Shown piece after piece: positions 1-8,158 of a stretch of DNA of 64,000 nt; within the stretch, counting starts at the first letter, position 1, and each line of letters opens with the position of its first letter. The stretch comes from Rhizobium sp. L43 (GTDB lineage Bacteria > Pseudomonadota > Alphaproteobacteria > Rhizobiales > Rhizobiaceae). The DNA lies in NCBI RefSeq assembly GCF_002531725.1, contig NZ_NWSQ01000014.1, positions 150,158 through 214,157 of the forward strand, written 5' to 3'. Under the pieces are notes generated by a model that searched no databases, was not told where the DNA came from, and saw nothing but the letters and a program-made list of their open reading frames with translations. The position numbers and the translations under genes are program-made.

Positions 1-1199
1 ACTATCTGAAGAGGCACGGCATTGATCACGTGGTTTTCGAGAAGAAGACCGCTGCGCATAAATGGAAGAACGAACGCTGGGACGCCTTCTGCCTGGTGAC
101 GCCGAACTGGCAATGCCAGCTTCCCGGCCATCCCTATGACGGTGCGGATCCGCACGGTTTTATGGTCAAGGACGAGATACTCGCCTATGTCGATCGCTTC
201 GTGAAGAAGGTCGAGGCGCCGGTCTTCGAGCAAACCGGCGTGACGTCGCTCGAAAAGCATGGCGGCCTCTTCCGGCTCGAGACCTCGGCTGGGGCGGTGA
301 CTGCTGATGCCGTGGTGATCGCCACCAGCCTCTATGCAGATCCAGCCACTCCGCGTGCGGCCGAGCGCCTGCCCGAGCACATCATGCAGATCCACACCGC
401 CGCCTATCGCAATGCCGACCAACTGCCGGAAGGCGGCGTCATCGTGGTCGGCTCCGGCCAGTCCGGCTGCCAGATTGCAGAGGATCTGCATCTTGCCGGC
501 CGCAAGGTGCATCTCGTCACCGGCAATGCACCGCGTTGCGCCCGGTTCTATCGCGGCCGCGATGTGGTCGACTGGCTTTCCGATATCGGCCAATACGACA
601 TCACCGTCGAACATGATGGCATGACGAAGAAGAAGCACGACACCAACCATTACCTGACCGGACGCGACGGCGGACGCGATATCGATCTGCGCAAGTTCGC
701 ACTGGAGGGCATGGCGCTCTATGGCCGCATGTCCGGCGTCGCCGCCGGCCGGATGCTGTTCGAGCCGAACCTGAAGGCCAATCTCGACGGTGCCGACCGT
801 GTCTATAACGGCATCAATGCCCTGATTGACCGGCATATCGCCGAAAAGGGCATCGATGCTCCGGCCGGATCCCCCTATGTCCCCGTCTGGGAGCCTGGGG
901 CGGAGATTGCCGAGCTCGACCTGAAGGCGGAGGGGATCACTTCGGTCATCTGGGCCACGGGATTCAGCCCGGATTGGTCCTTCGTCGGCCTGCCGATCTT
1001 CGACGGCAACGCCTATCCCGTGCATCGCCGTGGCGTCACCGTCGTCGATGGCGTCTATGTGCTCGGACTTCCCTGGCTCTGGACCTGGGGCTCGGGCCGG
1101 TTCCTCAGCGTCGGCAAGGATGCCGAACATGTGGTCGGGCATCTCGCAGCTCGGATTTCGGCACAGGCATCGTCTCTCAAGCGATCGGTCAGCGCCTGA
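1..1199 (+). CDS. Flavin-dependent oxidoreductase, MSMEG_0569-like (5' truncated by window edge)
   Basis: The reading frame is open from base 3, so the N-terminus with the first FAD-binding motif lies outside the window. The visible part contains the WKNERWD and NWQCQLPG region typical of flavin monooxygenase-like proteins. A second dinucleotide-binding motif, VVVGSGQSGCQIAEDL, lies about 145 residues in, and an ATGF motif (IWATGFSPDW) near the end. The family best matching by eye is the MSMEG_0569 flavoprotein group, known from the 'Nit1' nitrilase-containing biosynthetic clusters. Its stop codon overlaps the start of the next gene (TGATG), so the two are translationally coupled. The substrate is unknown. 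Confidence is good for the flavoprotein class and moderate for the subfamily. Confidence 0.75.
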   Translation, partial: YLKRHGIDHVVFEKKTAAHKWKNERWDAFCLVTPNWQCQLPGHPYDGADPHGFMVKDEILAYVDRFVKKVEAPVFEQTGVTSLEKHGGLFRLETSAGAVTADAVVIATSLYADPATPRAAERLPEHIMQIHTAAYRNADQLPEGGVIVVGSGQSGCQIAEDLHLAGRKVHLVTGNAPRCARFYRGRDVVDWLSDIGQYDITVEHDGMTKKKHDTNHYLTGRDGGRDIDLRKFALEGMALYGRMSGVAAGRMLFEPNLKANLDGADRVYNGINALIDRHIAEKGIDAPAGSPYVPVWEPGAEIAELDLKAEGITSVIWATGFSPDWSFVGLPIFDGNAYPVHRRGVTVVDGVYVLGLPWLWTWGSGRFLSVGKDAEHVVGHLAARISAQASSLKRSVSA

Positions 1200-2062
1200 T
1201 GATGAGCGCAGCCCTTCTCGATTTTCCGCCCTCAGGACCTTCGGCACGCGACTTGATGGAACGTGCCCTTGATCCGCATGTGCTTCTCGGCATGCCGCAC
1301 TTGAATGGAAATGGGCTGTCGGAGACCTGGCTGATGAAGGAACTCGGCCATCGTCACTGGCTGATGCTCGCGTGTCATCTCGGGCTCGACAATGCGGATT
1401 TCAGAACCGCCGATGGAGAGGAGGCCTATGCCGCAATCTGTGCTACGTCCCTGACGGATGTCCATTTCGACGTCGTGCGGGCAAACGATATTTTGACCAT
1501 CCACTCGAGGCTGTCCGCAGTCTCGCGAACCCGGACTTCGACCCGACACGAGTTATCTGTGCACGGACGAATGGTCGGCGCGGTCGAACTGATCTCGACC
1601 TTCGTTCACAGAACGATCAAAGGCGACAACCACTCGATCGCACGTGTGACGTTGCGCGAGCCGCAGGGACAACGGTTCCAGCCCAGCCTTCTCGCCCAGA
1701 ATGCTGCAGATATCCGGAATGGGCGGTTCGGCACGCATTTCGGGTTTCCCGTCCTCGCCGACACAGCGCTCAGAACCTTTAAGTTTGATCCTAGCGCCTC
1801 GCAGGAGTTCAACGGCGCCGGACTGTTTTACTTTGCCGAGTATCAGGCATTGGCTGATCGCGCCTTGGAAAACTGGTTTCCCCGCAAGGGGCCGGTCGTC
1901 CGAAAGGACGTTTTCTTCCTTGGCAATATCGAACGAAAGGAAAGCGTTTTCTTCGACCTTATTGGCTTTTCCGACGAGCAAAAAACTGTCCATGGGCAGT
2001 TGCGACGTGAAAATGGGAAATTGATCGCCAAAATATTCGGCACGTGGACATGTCTTCGCTGA
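1199..2062 (+). CDS. LnmK-like / Pnap_2097-type biosynthetic protein
   Basis: This 287-residue protein starts at an ATG that overlaps the TGA of the upstream flavoprotein gene. The N-terminal region MPHLNGNGLSETWLMKELG followed by HRHWLML resembles the N-terminal domain shared with LnmK, a bifunctional acyltransferase/decarboxylase of leinamycin biosynthesis, and the Pnap_2097 family of presumed biosynthetic proteins. The fold expected for that family is a double hotdog. Coupling to an MSMEG_0569-like flavoprotein supports a role in the same uncharacterised secondary-metabolite pathway, whose remaining genes would lie left of the window. The next gene is a sugar regulator, so this is the right end of that cluster. 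The family assignment is from memory of motif similarity and is moderate. Confidence 0.6.
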   Translation: MMSAALLDFPPSGPSARDLMERALDPHVLLGMPHLNGNGLSETWLMKELGHRHWLMLACHLGLDNADFRTADGEEAYAAICATSLTDVHFDVVRANDILTIHSRLSAVSRTRTSTRHELSVHGRMVGAVELISTFVHRTIKGDNHSIARVTLREPQGQRFQPSLLAQNAADIRNGRFGTHFGFPVLADTALRTFKFDPSASQEFNGAGLFYFAEYQALADRALENWFPRKGPVVRKDVFFLGNIERKESVFFDLIGFSDEQKTVHGQLRRENGKLIAKIFGTWTCLR

Positions 2063-2231
2063 GGCATCGTCCCACAATGCCTGCTTTGCGCCCTTTGAAA
2101 CGGGGAAGGACGACGGGATGGCGAGCGTCGCGCGCTTGATGCAGCGTCGCGCTAGTGCTCTAGTGAATGATAAATGGAGGTGAACTTCAGCAAGTCCGTC
2201 TCATTCGACCGCCAGAAAGAAATGCGAACAC

Positions 2232-3251
2232 GTGACGACCAGCATCAGACATATCGCCAAACTTGCCGGAACGTCAGTCTCTTCGGTCTCGCGCGTGCTC
2301 AACAACAGCGGTTACGCTTCACCCGAACTCAGGGATCGCGTCGAGGCGGCGATCCGAACGCTGAACTACACGCCCAGCAAGGGTGCGCGTATGCTGCGCG
2401 GTGCACCTAGCCGGATGATCGGGCTGATGCTGCCGTCAATCGACGTGCCTTTCTTCGGCATTCTCGCCCATGCCATCGAACAGGAATTGTTTCGGCACGG
2501 CTATCAGACGCTGATCTGCAGCACGGCGGAAAATATGGACCACGAGGTGCGCTACATCTCCATGCTGCTCGCCCAGCGCGTCGACGGCGTCATCGTGGCC
2601 AGCGCCTTCGGCAGCATCGAGCATTTCGCGGTGCTGCGGGACGCCCGCATTCCGATCATCGCCATCGACCGCGAGCTGAACGGCATCGCCGACGATGCTG
2701 TCATGGCCGATCATCAGGAAGGCGGGCGGCTGATGGCGCGCCATCTGATCGGCCTTGGCCACCGGGCGATCGCCATCGTCGGCGCGCCGGCGCACAGCCA
2801 GCCGATTCAGCTTCGCCTTCAGGGCATCACGGCGGAAATGGCGAAAGACGGCATCGCCCCTGCCGTCGTGGCGATGGCGGAAGAGCACAGCTTTGCCGAG
2901 ACCTATCGGCTGGCGCGGGAATTGCTGGCGTCCCGGCCTGATGTCACCGCGATCATCGGTACGACCGACATTTCGGCGATTGCCGCAATCCATGCCATCC
3001 AGGATCGCGGATTTTCCGTTCCGAACGACTATTCGGTCGTCGGCTTCGACGATCTGCCCGAAGCAGCCTATGTCTTTCCGCGGCTGACAACGGTCGCACA
3101 GCCGATCCGCGATGTCGGGCAGCAGGCCGCCCGGCTGCTGGAAGCGCTGATCGAGGCGCACCAGACAGGCGACGGTTCTCGGCAGGGTGCGATCGTCAAG
3201 GTGCCGGTCACGCTGATCGAGCGCGATTCCACCGGCCCCGTCCGCAACTGA
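2232..3251 (+). CDS. LacI-family transcriptional regulator
   Basis: This 339-residue protein has an N-terminal LacI helix-turn-helix (residues about 3-50: IRHIAKLAGTSVSSVSRVLN, then the hinge region LNYTPSKGARML). A periplasmic-binding-protein-like effector domain follows, with GLMLPSIDVPFFG and the C-terminal VVGFDDLPEAAY signature. The start is GTG; purine-rich AGAAAGAA lies upstream. It ends 15 bases before the stop of the convergent zinc dehydrogenase gene. It is likely the regulator of the adjacent reverse-strand sugar operon, because two LacI-type palindromes flank that operon's promoter near 9.0 kb. The effector is unknown, probably a sugar or sugar phosphate. No matching palindrome was seen in its own 169-base upstream gap. 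Confidence 0.9.
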   Translation: MTTSIRHIAKLAGTSVSSVSRVLNNSGYASPELRDRVEAAIRTLNYTPSKGARMLRGAPSRMIGLMLPSIDVPFFGILAHAIEQELFRHGYQTLICSTAENMDHEVRYISMLLAQRVDGVIVASAFGSIEHFAVLRDARIPIIAIDRELNGIADDAVMADHQEGGRLMARHLIGLGHRAIAIVGAPAHSQPIQLRLQGITAEMAKDGIAPAVVAMAEEHSFAETYRLARELLASRPDVTAIIGTTDISAIAAIHAIQDRGFSVPNDYSVVGFDDLPEAAYVFPRLTTVAQPIRDVGQQAARLLEALIEAHQTGDGSRQGAIVKVPVTLIERDSTGPVRN

Positions 3252-3266
3252 GGCGAGCCCCCGAGG

Positions 3267-4277
3267 CTAGGGCCGGACGATGACCTTGATCTCGCCCGGC
3301 AATGGCGCGCTGCCCACCACTTCGGCGACCTCCTCGAGACCGATGGTTCTGGTGACCAATGCGTCCAGCTCCAACGCGCCGCCGGCGACCATTGCCGCAG
3401 CGCGCGAATGGGTGAAGGGGTTGAGGTAGGCCGGCCTGATATCGACTTCGTTGACCAGCAGATCGAAGGGCAGAACCGGCACCTCGACACCGGCCGGCGT
3501 CACCCCGAACAGCACGAAGGCGCCGCCGCGCCGCGTCATCCTCAGACCGCTTTGAAGGGTTTCGCTGACGCCGGCGCATTCGATGACGACGTCGGCGCCG
3601 CCTTTGGTGACCTCTCCAACGCAAGCGATCATGTCCGAAGAGGCCGGGTCGAAGGCGTGCGTCGCCCCCAGCCGCAGAGCGGTCTGGCGTCTCGATTGCT
3701 GCCGCGTGATCAAAATGATCTCGCCTGCCCCGGCCAGGCGGGCCAGCTGCACCATCAGCAGGCCGATCACGCCGCCGCCAAGGATGGCGACGCTGTCGCC
3801 CGGACGGATCCCTGCCTTGTCGATGGCGTGGAGACAGCAGGCCAGCGGTTCACTGAAGGCGCCGTGAACGGGATCGAGGCCGGCCGGCAGCCTGAAGGCC
3901 TGCGCGTGCGGCACCGCCACATATTCGGCAAAGCCGCCATCCCGTGTCACGCCGATGGCGGTCAGACGCTCGCACAAGTTCGGCCGCGCCCGCGTGCAAG
4001 CCGGACAGGTGCCGCAGGCGATATTCGGGTCAACCGTCACCAGTTCGCCGCCGGTAAAGCGGGTGACACCATCGCCGATCTCTTCGACGATGCCGGAGAA
4101 TTCGTGGCCCAGCGTGACGGGGATCGCTGTCGGGTACTCGCCCTTGTACATATGGCGATCGGAACCGCAGATGCCGGCGGCTGCCACCCGGACAAGCAGC
4201 TCGCCCGGCCCGGCAACCGGTTTCTCGACGCTGCGCATGGTCAAAGACCCGATCGACTCCAAGCGTACAGCCTTCAT
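3267..4277 (-). CDS. Zinc-dependent medium-chain polyol/sugar dehydrogenase
   Basis: This 336-residue MDR-family dehydrogenase has the catalytic zinc ligands (CGSD near residue 38, GHEFSG near 59), the four-cysteine structural zinc loop (CGTCPACTRARPNLC, about 88-102) and a Rossmann motif AILGGGVIGLL (about 165-175). These are features of the sorbitol/L-threonine/galactitol dehydrogenase group, which oxidise secondary alcohols with NAD(P). The start is supported by GGAGGAG eight bases upstream. It is the last gene of the reverse-strand operon, 55 bases after the frameshifted SDR. In Agrobacterium an MDR enzyme acts in D-altritol use; whether this is the equivalent is inference. The exact substrate cannot be read from sequence. 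Confidence 0.85.
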   Translation of the reverse strand: MKAVRLESIGSLTMRSVEKPVAGPGELLVRVAAAGICGSDRHMYKGEYPTAIPVTLGHEFSGIVEEIGDGVTRFTGGELVTVDPNIACGTCPACTRARPNLCERLTAIGVTRDGGFAEYVAVPHAQAFRLPAGLDPVHGAFSEPLACCLHAIDKAGIRPGDSVAILGGGVIGLLMVQLARLAGAGEIILITRQQSRRQTALRLGATHAFDPASSDMIACVGEVTKGGADVVIECAGVSETLQSGLRMTRRGGAFVLFGVTPAGVEVPVLPFDLLVNEVDIRPAYLNPFTHSRAAAMVAGGALELDALVTRTIGLEEVAEVVGSAPLPGEIKVIVRP

Positions 4278-4332
4278 TCCACTCCTCCAGACCTCACATT
4301 CGATTGCCTATTACTGCTGATGAAGCGAGGCG

Positions 4333-5120
4333 TCAGCTCATGACATTGCCGCCATCGACATTGTGGCACCGCGCCACGATGTATGCTGCATCGGGCCCGG
4401 CCAGGAAGGCCGCCATGGCCGCTTGTTCCTGAGGGGCGCCAAATCGTCCGGCGGGAACGGCAGCGGCCACGCGGCGCTTGACGTCGCCGGGTTTCAAACC
4501 TTCGCGGCTGCCGAGTTTTCTATCGACGACGTCCCACATCGGCGTATCGACGACGCCGGGCGCGATGGCGTTGACGTTGATGCCGTAGCGGATCAGCTCC
4601 AGGGCGCAGCTTTGCGTGATGCTGATGACGGCCGCCTTGGAAGCGCAGTAAGCCACCGCAGGCCCTTCGCCCCGACGCCCGCCTGGGACGAGAAGTTGAT
4701 GATGCGCCCACCCTCCCCTCTTTCCACCATGTGCCGGGCAACGGCCTGCGTCATGAAGATCAGGCCTTCGATATTGACCTGAAATACTTTTGCGGTGCGC
4801 TCCCGGGATATCTCCAGAATCGACTCGACGTCATAAATACCGGCGGCATTGACCAGGATGTCGATCTGACCGGCGGTTGATATGGTGAAGCGCGCCGCGT
4901 CTTCGATGCTGTCCTGGCTGGTCACGTCAAGCGCCACACCCCAGGCATCAGGACCGATCGCTTCCGCCACCCTTGCGCAGCGTTCGCCGTCGAGATCCGC
5001 CACGACAACCCTGGCGCCTTCAGCGGCGAAGCGTTCGCAGACCGCCTTGCCGATGCCGCTCGCGCCTCCCGTGACCAATGCCACCTTGCCGGAGAGCCGC
5101 CCCGTTTCCGGATCTGTCAT
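4333..5120 (-). pseudogene. SDR-family oxidoreductase, broken by one -1 frameshift
   Basis: Two overlapping frames together encode one classical short-chain dehydrogenase of about 262 residues. The 5' part (from 5120) carries the cofactor motif TGGASGIGKAV and the NAAG motif, and runs into INFSSQAG. It then shifts to nonsense (VGAKGLRWLTALPRR). The active-site YCASK motif, the VNAIAPG motif and the C-terminal DGGNVMS lie in the other frame ending at 4333. Adding one G to the GGG run at 4678-4680 restores SSQAGRRGEGPAVAYCASK, the normal family sequence. The start overlaps the stop of a 24-residue ORF (ATGA) and lies inside the catabolic operon. Either the gene is recently inactivated, it is read by frameshifting, or the base is a sequencing error. 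Polyol dehydrogenase activity is likely if intact. Confidence 0.85.
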
Positions 5121-5191
5121 CGCAGTGCCTCCCCGGTCGCATCTGCACCGGCGAAGGTGCCGTGTACGGCTGCCATAGTGAATAGCTTCAT
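5117..5191 (-). CDS. Putative 24-residue coupled small ORF
   Basis: The ORF starts with MKLFTMAAVHGTFAG and ends by sharing ATGA with the SDR start at 5120. A strong Shine-Dalgarno sequence (GGAGGAG) lies nine bases before its ATG at 5191. It fills part of the gap between the sugar kinase (ends 5253) and the SDR, and no better ribosome binding site was seen directly before the SDR start. It may be a coupling leader that brings ribosomes to the SDR, or the remnant of a longer gene. No family is recognised. Seen directly: start, RBS and overlap; function is inference. Confidence 0.4.
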   Translation of the reverse strand: MKLFTMAAVHGTFAGADATGEALR

Positions 5192-5252
5192 GTCTGCTCC
5201 TCCATTTCTGACTGGGCGGTGATCGGCGCCGCCCGCTCCCGAGACGACGGGG

Positions 5253-6311
5253 CTAAGCGGGTTGCGGGTGCGTCTCCTTCGCCTCCCGAAGGAGGACGGA
5301 TATGTCGGGGATGCCATCGGTGGCCGTCGCACCCGCGAGACAATGCGCAGCCGCAGCATGGGCGACGGCGCAGATATGTTCGACCGGCCAGTTCTCATGC
5401 AGGCCATAGAGCACGGCGGCGCAGAAGGCGTCTCCGGCGCCGACCGTGCTGACGATGTCATCGGGATCGACGGGGCGTGACCGCGTCATGACCGGGGAAG
5501 CGCCCGGCGCAAACCAGAAGCAAATTTCCGGCGCATGGATGATCGCGCCTTTCGCGACACCCGCCGCCAGCAGGCGCTCGCCCGCTGTCAAAAGCCCCGC
5601 CTCGATCAAATCGCCCTGCGCATCGCGAACGATAATGCCAGTTGCGCGACCGGCCTCCATCTCGTTGATGATCAGGTAATCGCAGAAGGGTAAGGCAACA
5701 CCGACCTTGGCGGCAAATTCCGGGTCTTCGCTCGATACGAAGTCCACGCAGGTCGTCAGCCCGGCGCGGCGCGCGGCTTCCAGCAGGCGCGACGCTCCCG
5801 AACGACCGTCGGGGCCGATGCGATCGAGACCCGGCAGCAGCATGAGATAACCGAGATAGAACAGACGATAGCCGGCCTCAGCGAAGGTCGCGGGTGAGAC
5901 GAGCTTGTCGGTGACGGCATCGTTGGCCCCGCCATGATAGAAGAAGGTGCGGTTCTGGCCGGGCACATTCATGACATGCGTATGCGCCGTCACCCGGTCG
6001 GCCAGCGCCGTCAGCCCGCCGACATCGACGCCGGCGGCCGCAAGGCGGGCCTTGACGATCTCACCGTCCTGATCGACGCCGATACAGCCGGCCGCCGCCA
6101 GCTTTCCGGGAAATCCGAGTGAGGCCAGATCGGTGACGACATTGGCCGCCCCGCCGCCGACGCCCAGATCCTGGTGCAGGATATGCGCGAGATTGCCCTG
6201 GTCGGGCCAATAGGACAGGGTGTGGACGCGGTCGACGATGAAGTTTCCCGCGCAGACGATGCCGCCCTCTTTCCGACTGTCGCGATGGTGAACCTCCTCC
6301 CCGGTTCGCAT
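5253..6311 (-). CDS. PfkB-family carbohydrate kinase
   Basis: This 352-residue ribokinase-fold protein has an N-terminal substrate-binding segment (CAGNFIVDRV near 20-30, then the GVGGGAANVVTDLASLG glycine-rich motif) and the C-terminal signature STVGAGDAFCAA containing the GAGD anion hole and catalytic aspartate. PfkB enzymes phosphorylate sugars or sugar phosphates with ATP. Its ATG overlaps the stop of the isomerase gene by one base (TGATG), indicating coupled translation. With an isomerase and a class I aldolase in the same operon, it plausibly phosphorylates the ketose before aldol cleavage. It is distinct from the second, tagatose kinase-like PfkB gene at 11.9-12.9 kb. The specific sugar is unknown. 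Confidence 0.88.
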   Translation of the reverse strand: MRTGEEVHHRDSRKEGGIVCAGNFIVDRVHTLSYWPDQGNLAHILHQDLGVGGGAANVVTDLASLGFPGKLAAAGCIGVDQDGEIVKARLAAAGVDVGGLTALADRVTAHTHVMNVPGQNRTFFYHGGANDAVTDKLVSPATFAEAGYRLFYLGYLMLLPGLDRIGPDGRSGASRLLEAARRAGLTTCVDFVSSEDPEFAAKVGVALPFCDYLIINEMEAGRATGIIVRDAQGDLIEAGLLTAGERLLAAGVAKGAIIHAPEICFWFAPGASPVMTRSRPVDPDDIVSTVGAGDAFCAAVLYGLHENWPVEHICAVAHAAAAHCLAGATATDGIPDISVLLREAKETHPQPA

Positions 6312-6982
6312 CAGCAGCCTCCTTCGTTCCAGAGGGGTCTGAGCGGCGGCTCGTCCTCCTCGATCGCGGCAAAGCGGCCGATCGGCTCCAGAAAGACATT
6401 ATCGCTGTGGTCGTCGTTGACCTGGCTGACCTCGCCGACAAGGACGGGGCCGCCGCCTTTCCGGCCGTAGAAGCGGTGGTAAAGCCCGGTGCGGATCGTC
6501 ACGCTCTGACCAGGCCGGAGAATCAGCGGCTCCCATGCGGAGAGGCGGTGCGGCAGCCCGTCGACCGGAACCGTCACATCCTCCATCAGCACAGTGCCAT
6601 CGGCGTCGGTTGCGGCGAATTCGATGACGAGATCGCCGCCGGCGCGATTGATGATGTCTTCCATTTTCGCCGCATGCCGGTGCGTCGGCGTGACCTGGTC
6701 TTCTCCAACGAAGAGCAGCTTTTCGGCATAGGTCCGCTCGCCCCTGACGTCAACGATGCCGTTGCGCAGGCAAAACAGTACGAGGCCGCATTCGGCAAAC
6801 CGGTTCGAGCCGAAATCGGTGACGTCCCAACCCAGCTGATGGGCGCGCAAATAGGCCGATGCCTCCGGGTTAGCGGCAAAATCTGCTGCCGTCCAATAGC
6901 CCCATGCCGGCAGCGACCAGTGCCAGCGCTCGAGGGTTTCGGTTGCCCGCCGCAAGGCGGCGTTGATCTCTGAGCGCTGCAT
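6311..6982 (-). CDS. D-lyxose/D-mannose isomerase-family cupin
   Basis: The 223-residue product matches the EcSI-type D-lyxose ketol-isomerase family in length and pattern. It has a cupin metal site THRHAAKMEDIINRAGG (about residues 102-118) with two histidines and a glutamate, and a later histidine in TGLYHRFYG. Family members interconvert aldoses and ketoses such as D-lyxose/D-xylulose and D-mannose/D-fructose using a divalent metal. Start and stop overlap its neighbours by one base on both sides (TGATG), so oxidoreductase, isomerase and kinase are read as a coupled set. The natural substrate in this operon may differ from lyxose. Confidence 0.78.
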   Translation of the reverse strand: MQRSEINAALRRATETLERWHWSLPAWGYWTAADFAANPEASAYLRAHQLGWDVTDFGSNRFAECGLVLFCLRNGIVDVRGERTYAEKLLFVGEDQVTPTHRHAAKMEDIINRAGGDLVIEFAATDADGTVLMEDVTVPVDGLPHRLSAWEPLILRPGQSVTIRTGLYHRFYGRKGGGPVLVGEVSQVNDDHSDNVFLEPIGRFAAIEEDEPPLRPLWNEGGC

Positions 6983-8136
6983 CAGACGGATGCCCCGTCA
7001 TAGGCGACCGGCACCACGACGTCTTCTCGGCCGGATTTGAGGGCTGCCGTCAGGACCGCATGATGCGCCTGCGCTTCATCAGGCGTCGCGCAGCCAAAAC
7101 CGTTGGCGTTGCCGCCGGCAAGCTCATCGACGAAGGCCGCCCACATTTGCTGTATGGCGTCGGCAAAACCGAATTCGAAGATCTTGCCTGTTATGGCTGG
7201 AAACAGCGACCCATAGCCGAGATCCTCGGTGCTCCAGGCCTGCGCACCGCCATTATAATCCATCCATTGCCACTGACGCGGCGACTTCGTGCTGAAGAAT
7301 GCGCTTTTCTTCATGCCGAGAACCCTGATGTACCAGCTGTTGGATTCGCCGGGCGCGATGCGCCAGGTTTTCAGCACCATCGGGAAATCCTGATCGCCGG
7401 TGCGCACGCGGCTGCTGATCGTGGCATTGTCCCAGGTGGTGCAGGGCAGCATGCCGCCCTTGCCGTCGGGACGTTCGGTGACCTTCTTGATCAGTTGCGC
7501 ATGCAGCGTCGCCGGACGCCAGCCAAGACGCAGCGGCACGTGCAGCACATGCATGCCGAGATCGCCCATGCAGCCATAATCGCCGTTGATCTCGGCCATG
7601 CGCTTCCAGTTGATCGGCTTCTGCCGGTCGATATCCGAAGAATGCAGGAAACCCGCCTCGACTTCGAGGATCTCCCCCATCTCGCCGCTTTTTGCGAGCG
7701 CAATGACCTTCTGTGCACCGGGGAAGAACGGCATTTCAGAGGAGCAGCGGACCAGGAGTTCGGGATGCTCGGCGAGAACCGCCATGATCTCTCGGTTCTG
7801 AGCCGCGTCCATGCCGAAGGGCTTTTCGCCGAGAAGATGTTTTCCGGCCTTCAGGATGTCGATGTAGAATTGCTGGTGCAGCACATGCGGGACGGCGCAA
7901 TAGACCGCATCGACCTCGGGATTGGCCAGAAGCGCCTTATAGTCGGCAGTGAACTGCCGAACGCTCGGCACATTGTCCCTGAACCAGTCGAGCAGCGTCG
8001 CGTTGGTATCGCAGACGGCGACGATTTCCGGTCGCGCCTTCACATCGGCCAGATGCAGCCAGCGCGCCGCGGCACTGGCGAATTCGCGCCCCATCAGACC
8101 GCAGCCGATGACGCCGAAACGGAATATTTTCGTCAT
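6982..8136 (-). CDS. Gfo/Idh/MocA-family oxidoreductase
   Basis: The start was placed at the ATG of MTKIFRFGVIGCGLMGREF (384 residues), because GGAGGAG lies eight bases upstream; a longer in-frame extension lacks such support. The N-terminal Rossmann motif is GVIGCGLMGREFA (about 7-19). The EKPFG motif (LLGEKPFGMD, near 108) carries the catalytic lysine of this family. A DLGMHVLHVPL segment matches the C-terminal substrate domain. Such enzymes oxidise or reduce sugars, inositols and sugar acids with NAD(P). It lies 22 bases after the aldolase and overlaps the isomerase by one base. The substrate is unknown. Confidence 0.87.
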   Translation of the reverse strand: MTKIFRFGVIGCGLMGREFASAAARWLHLADVKARPEIVAVCDTNATLLDWFRDNVPSVRQFTADYKALLANPEVDAVYCAVPHVLHQQFYIDILKAGKHLLGEKPFGMDAAQNREIMAVLAEHPELLVRCSSEMPFFPGAQKVIALAKSGEMGEILEVEAGFLHSSDIDRQKPINWKRMAEINGDYGCMGDLGMHVLHVPLRLGWRPATLHAQLIKKVTERPDGKGGMLPCTTWDNATISSRVRTGDQDFPMVLKTWRIAPGESNSWYIRVLGMKKSAFFSTKSPRQWQWMDYNGGAQAWSTEDLGYGSLFPAITGKIFEFGFADAIQQMWAAFVDELAGGNANGFGCATPDEAQAHHAVLTAALKSGREDVVVPVAYDGASV

Positions 8137-8158
8137 AACATCTCCTCCCAGACGCGCG

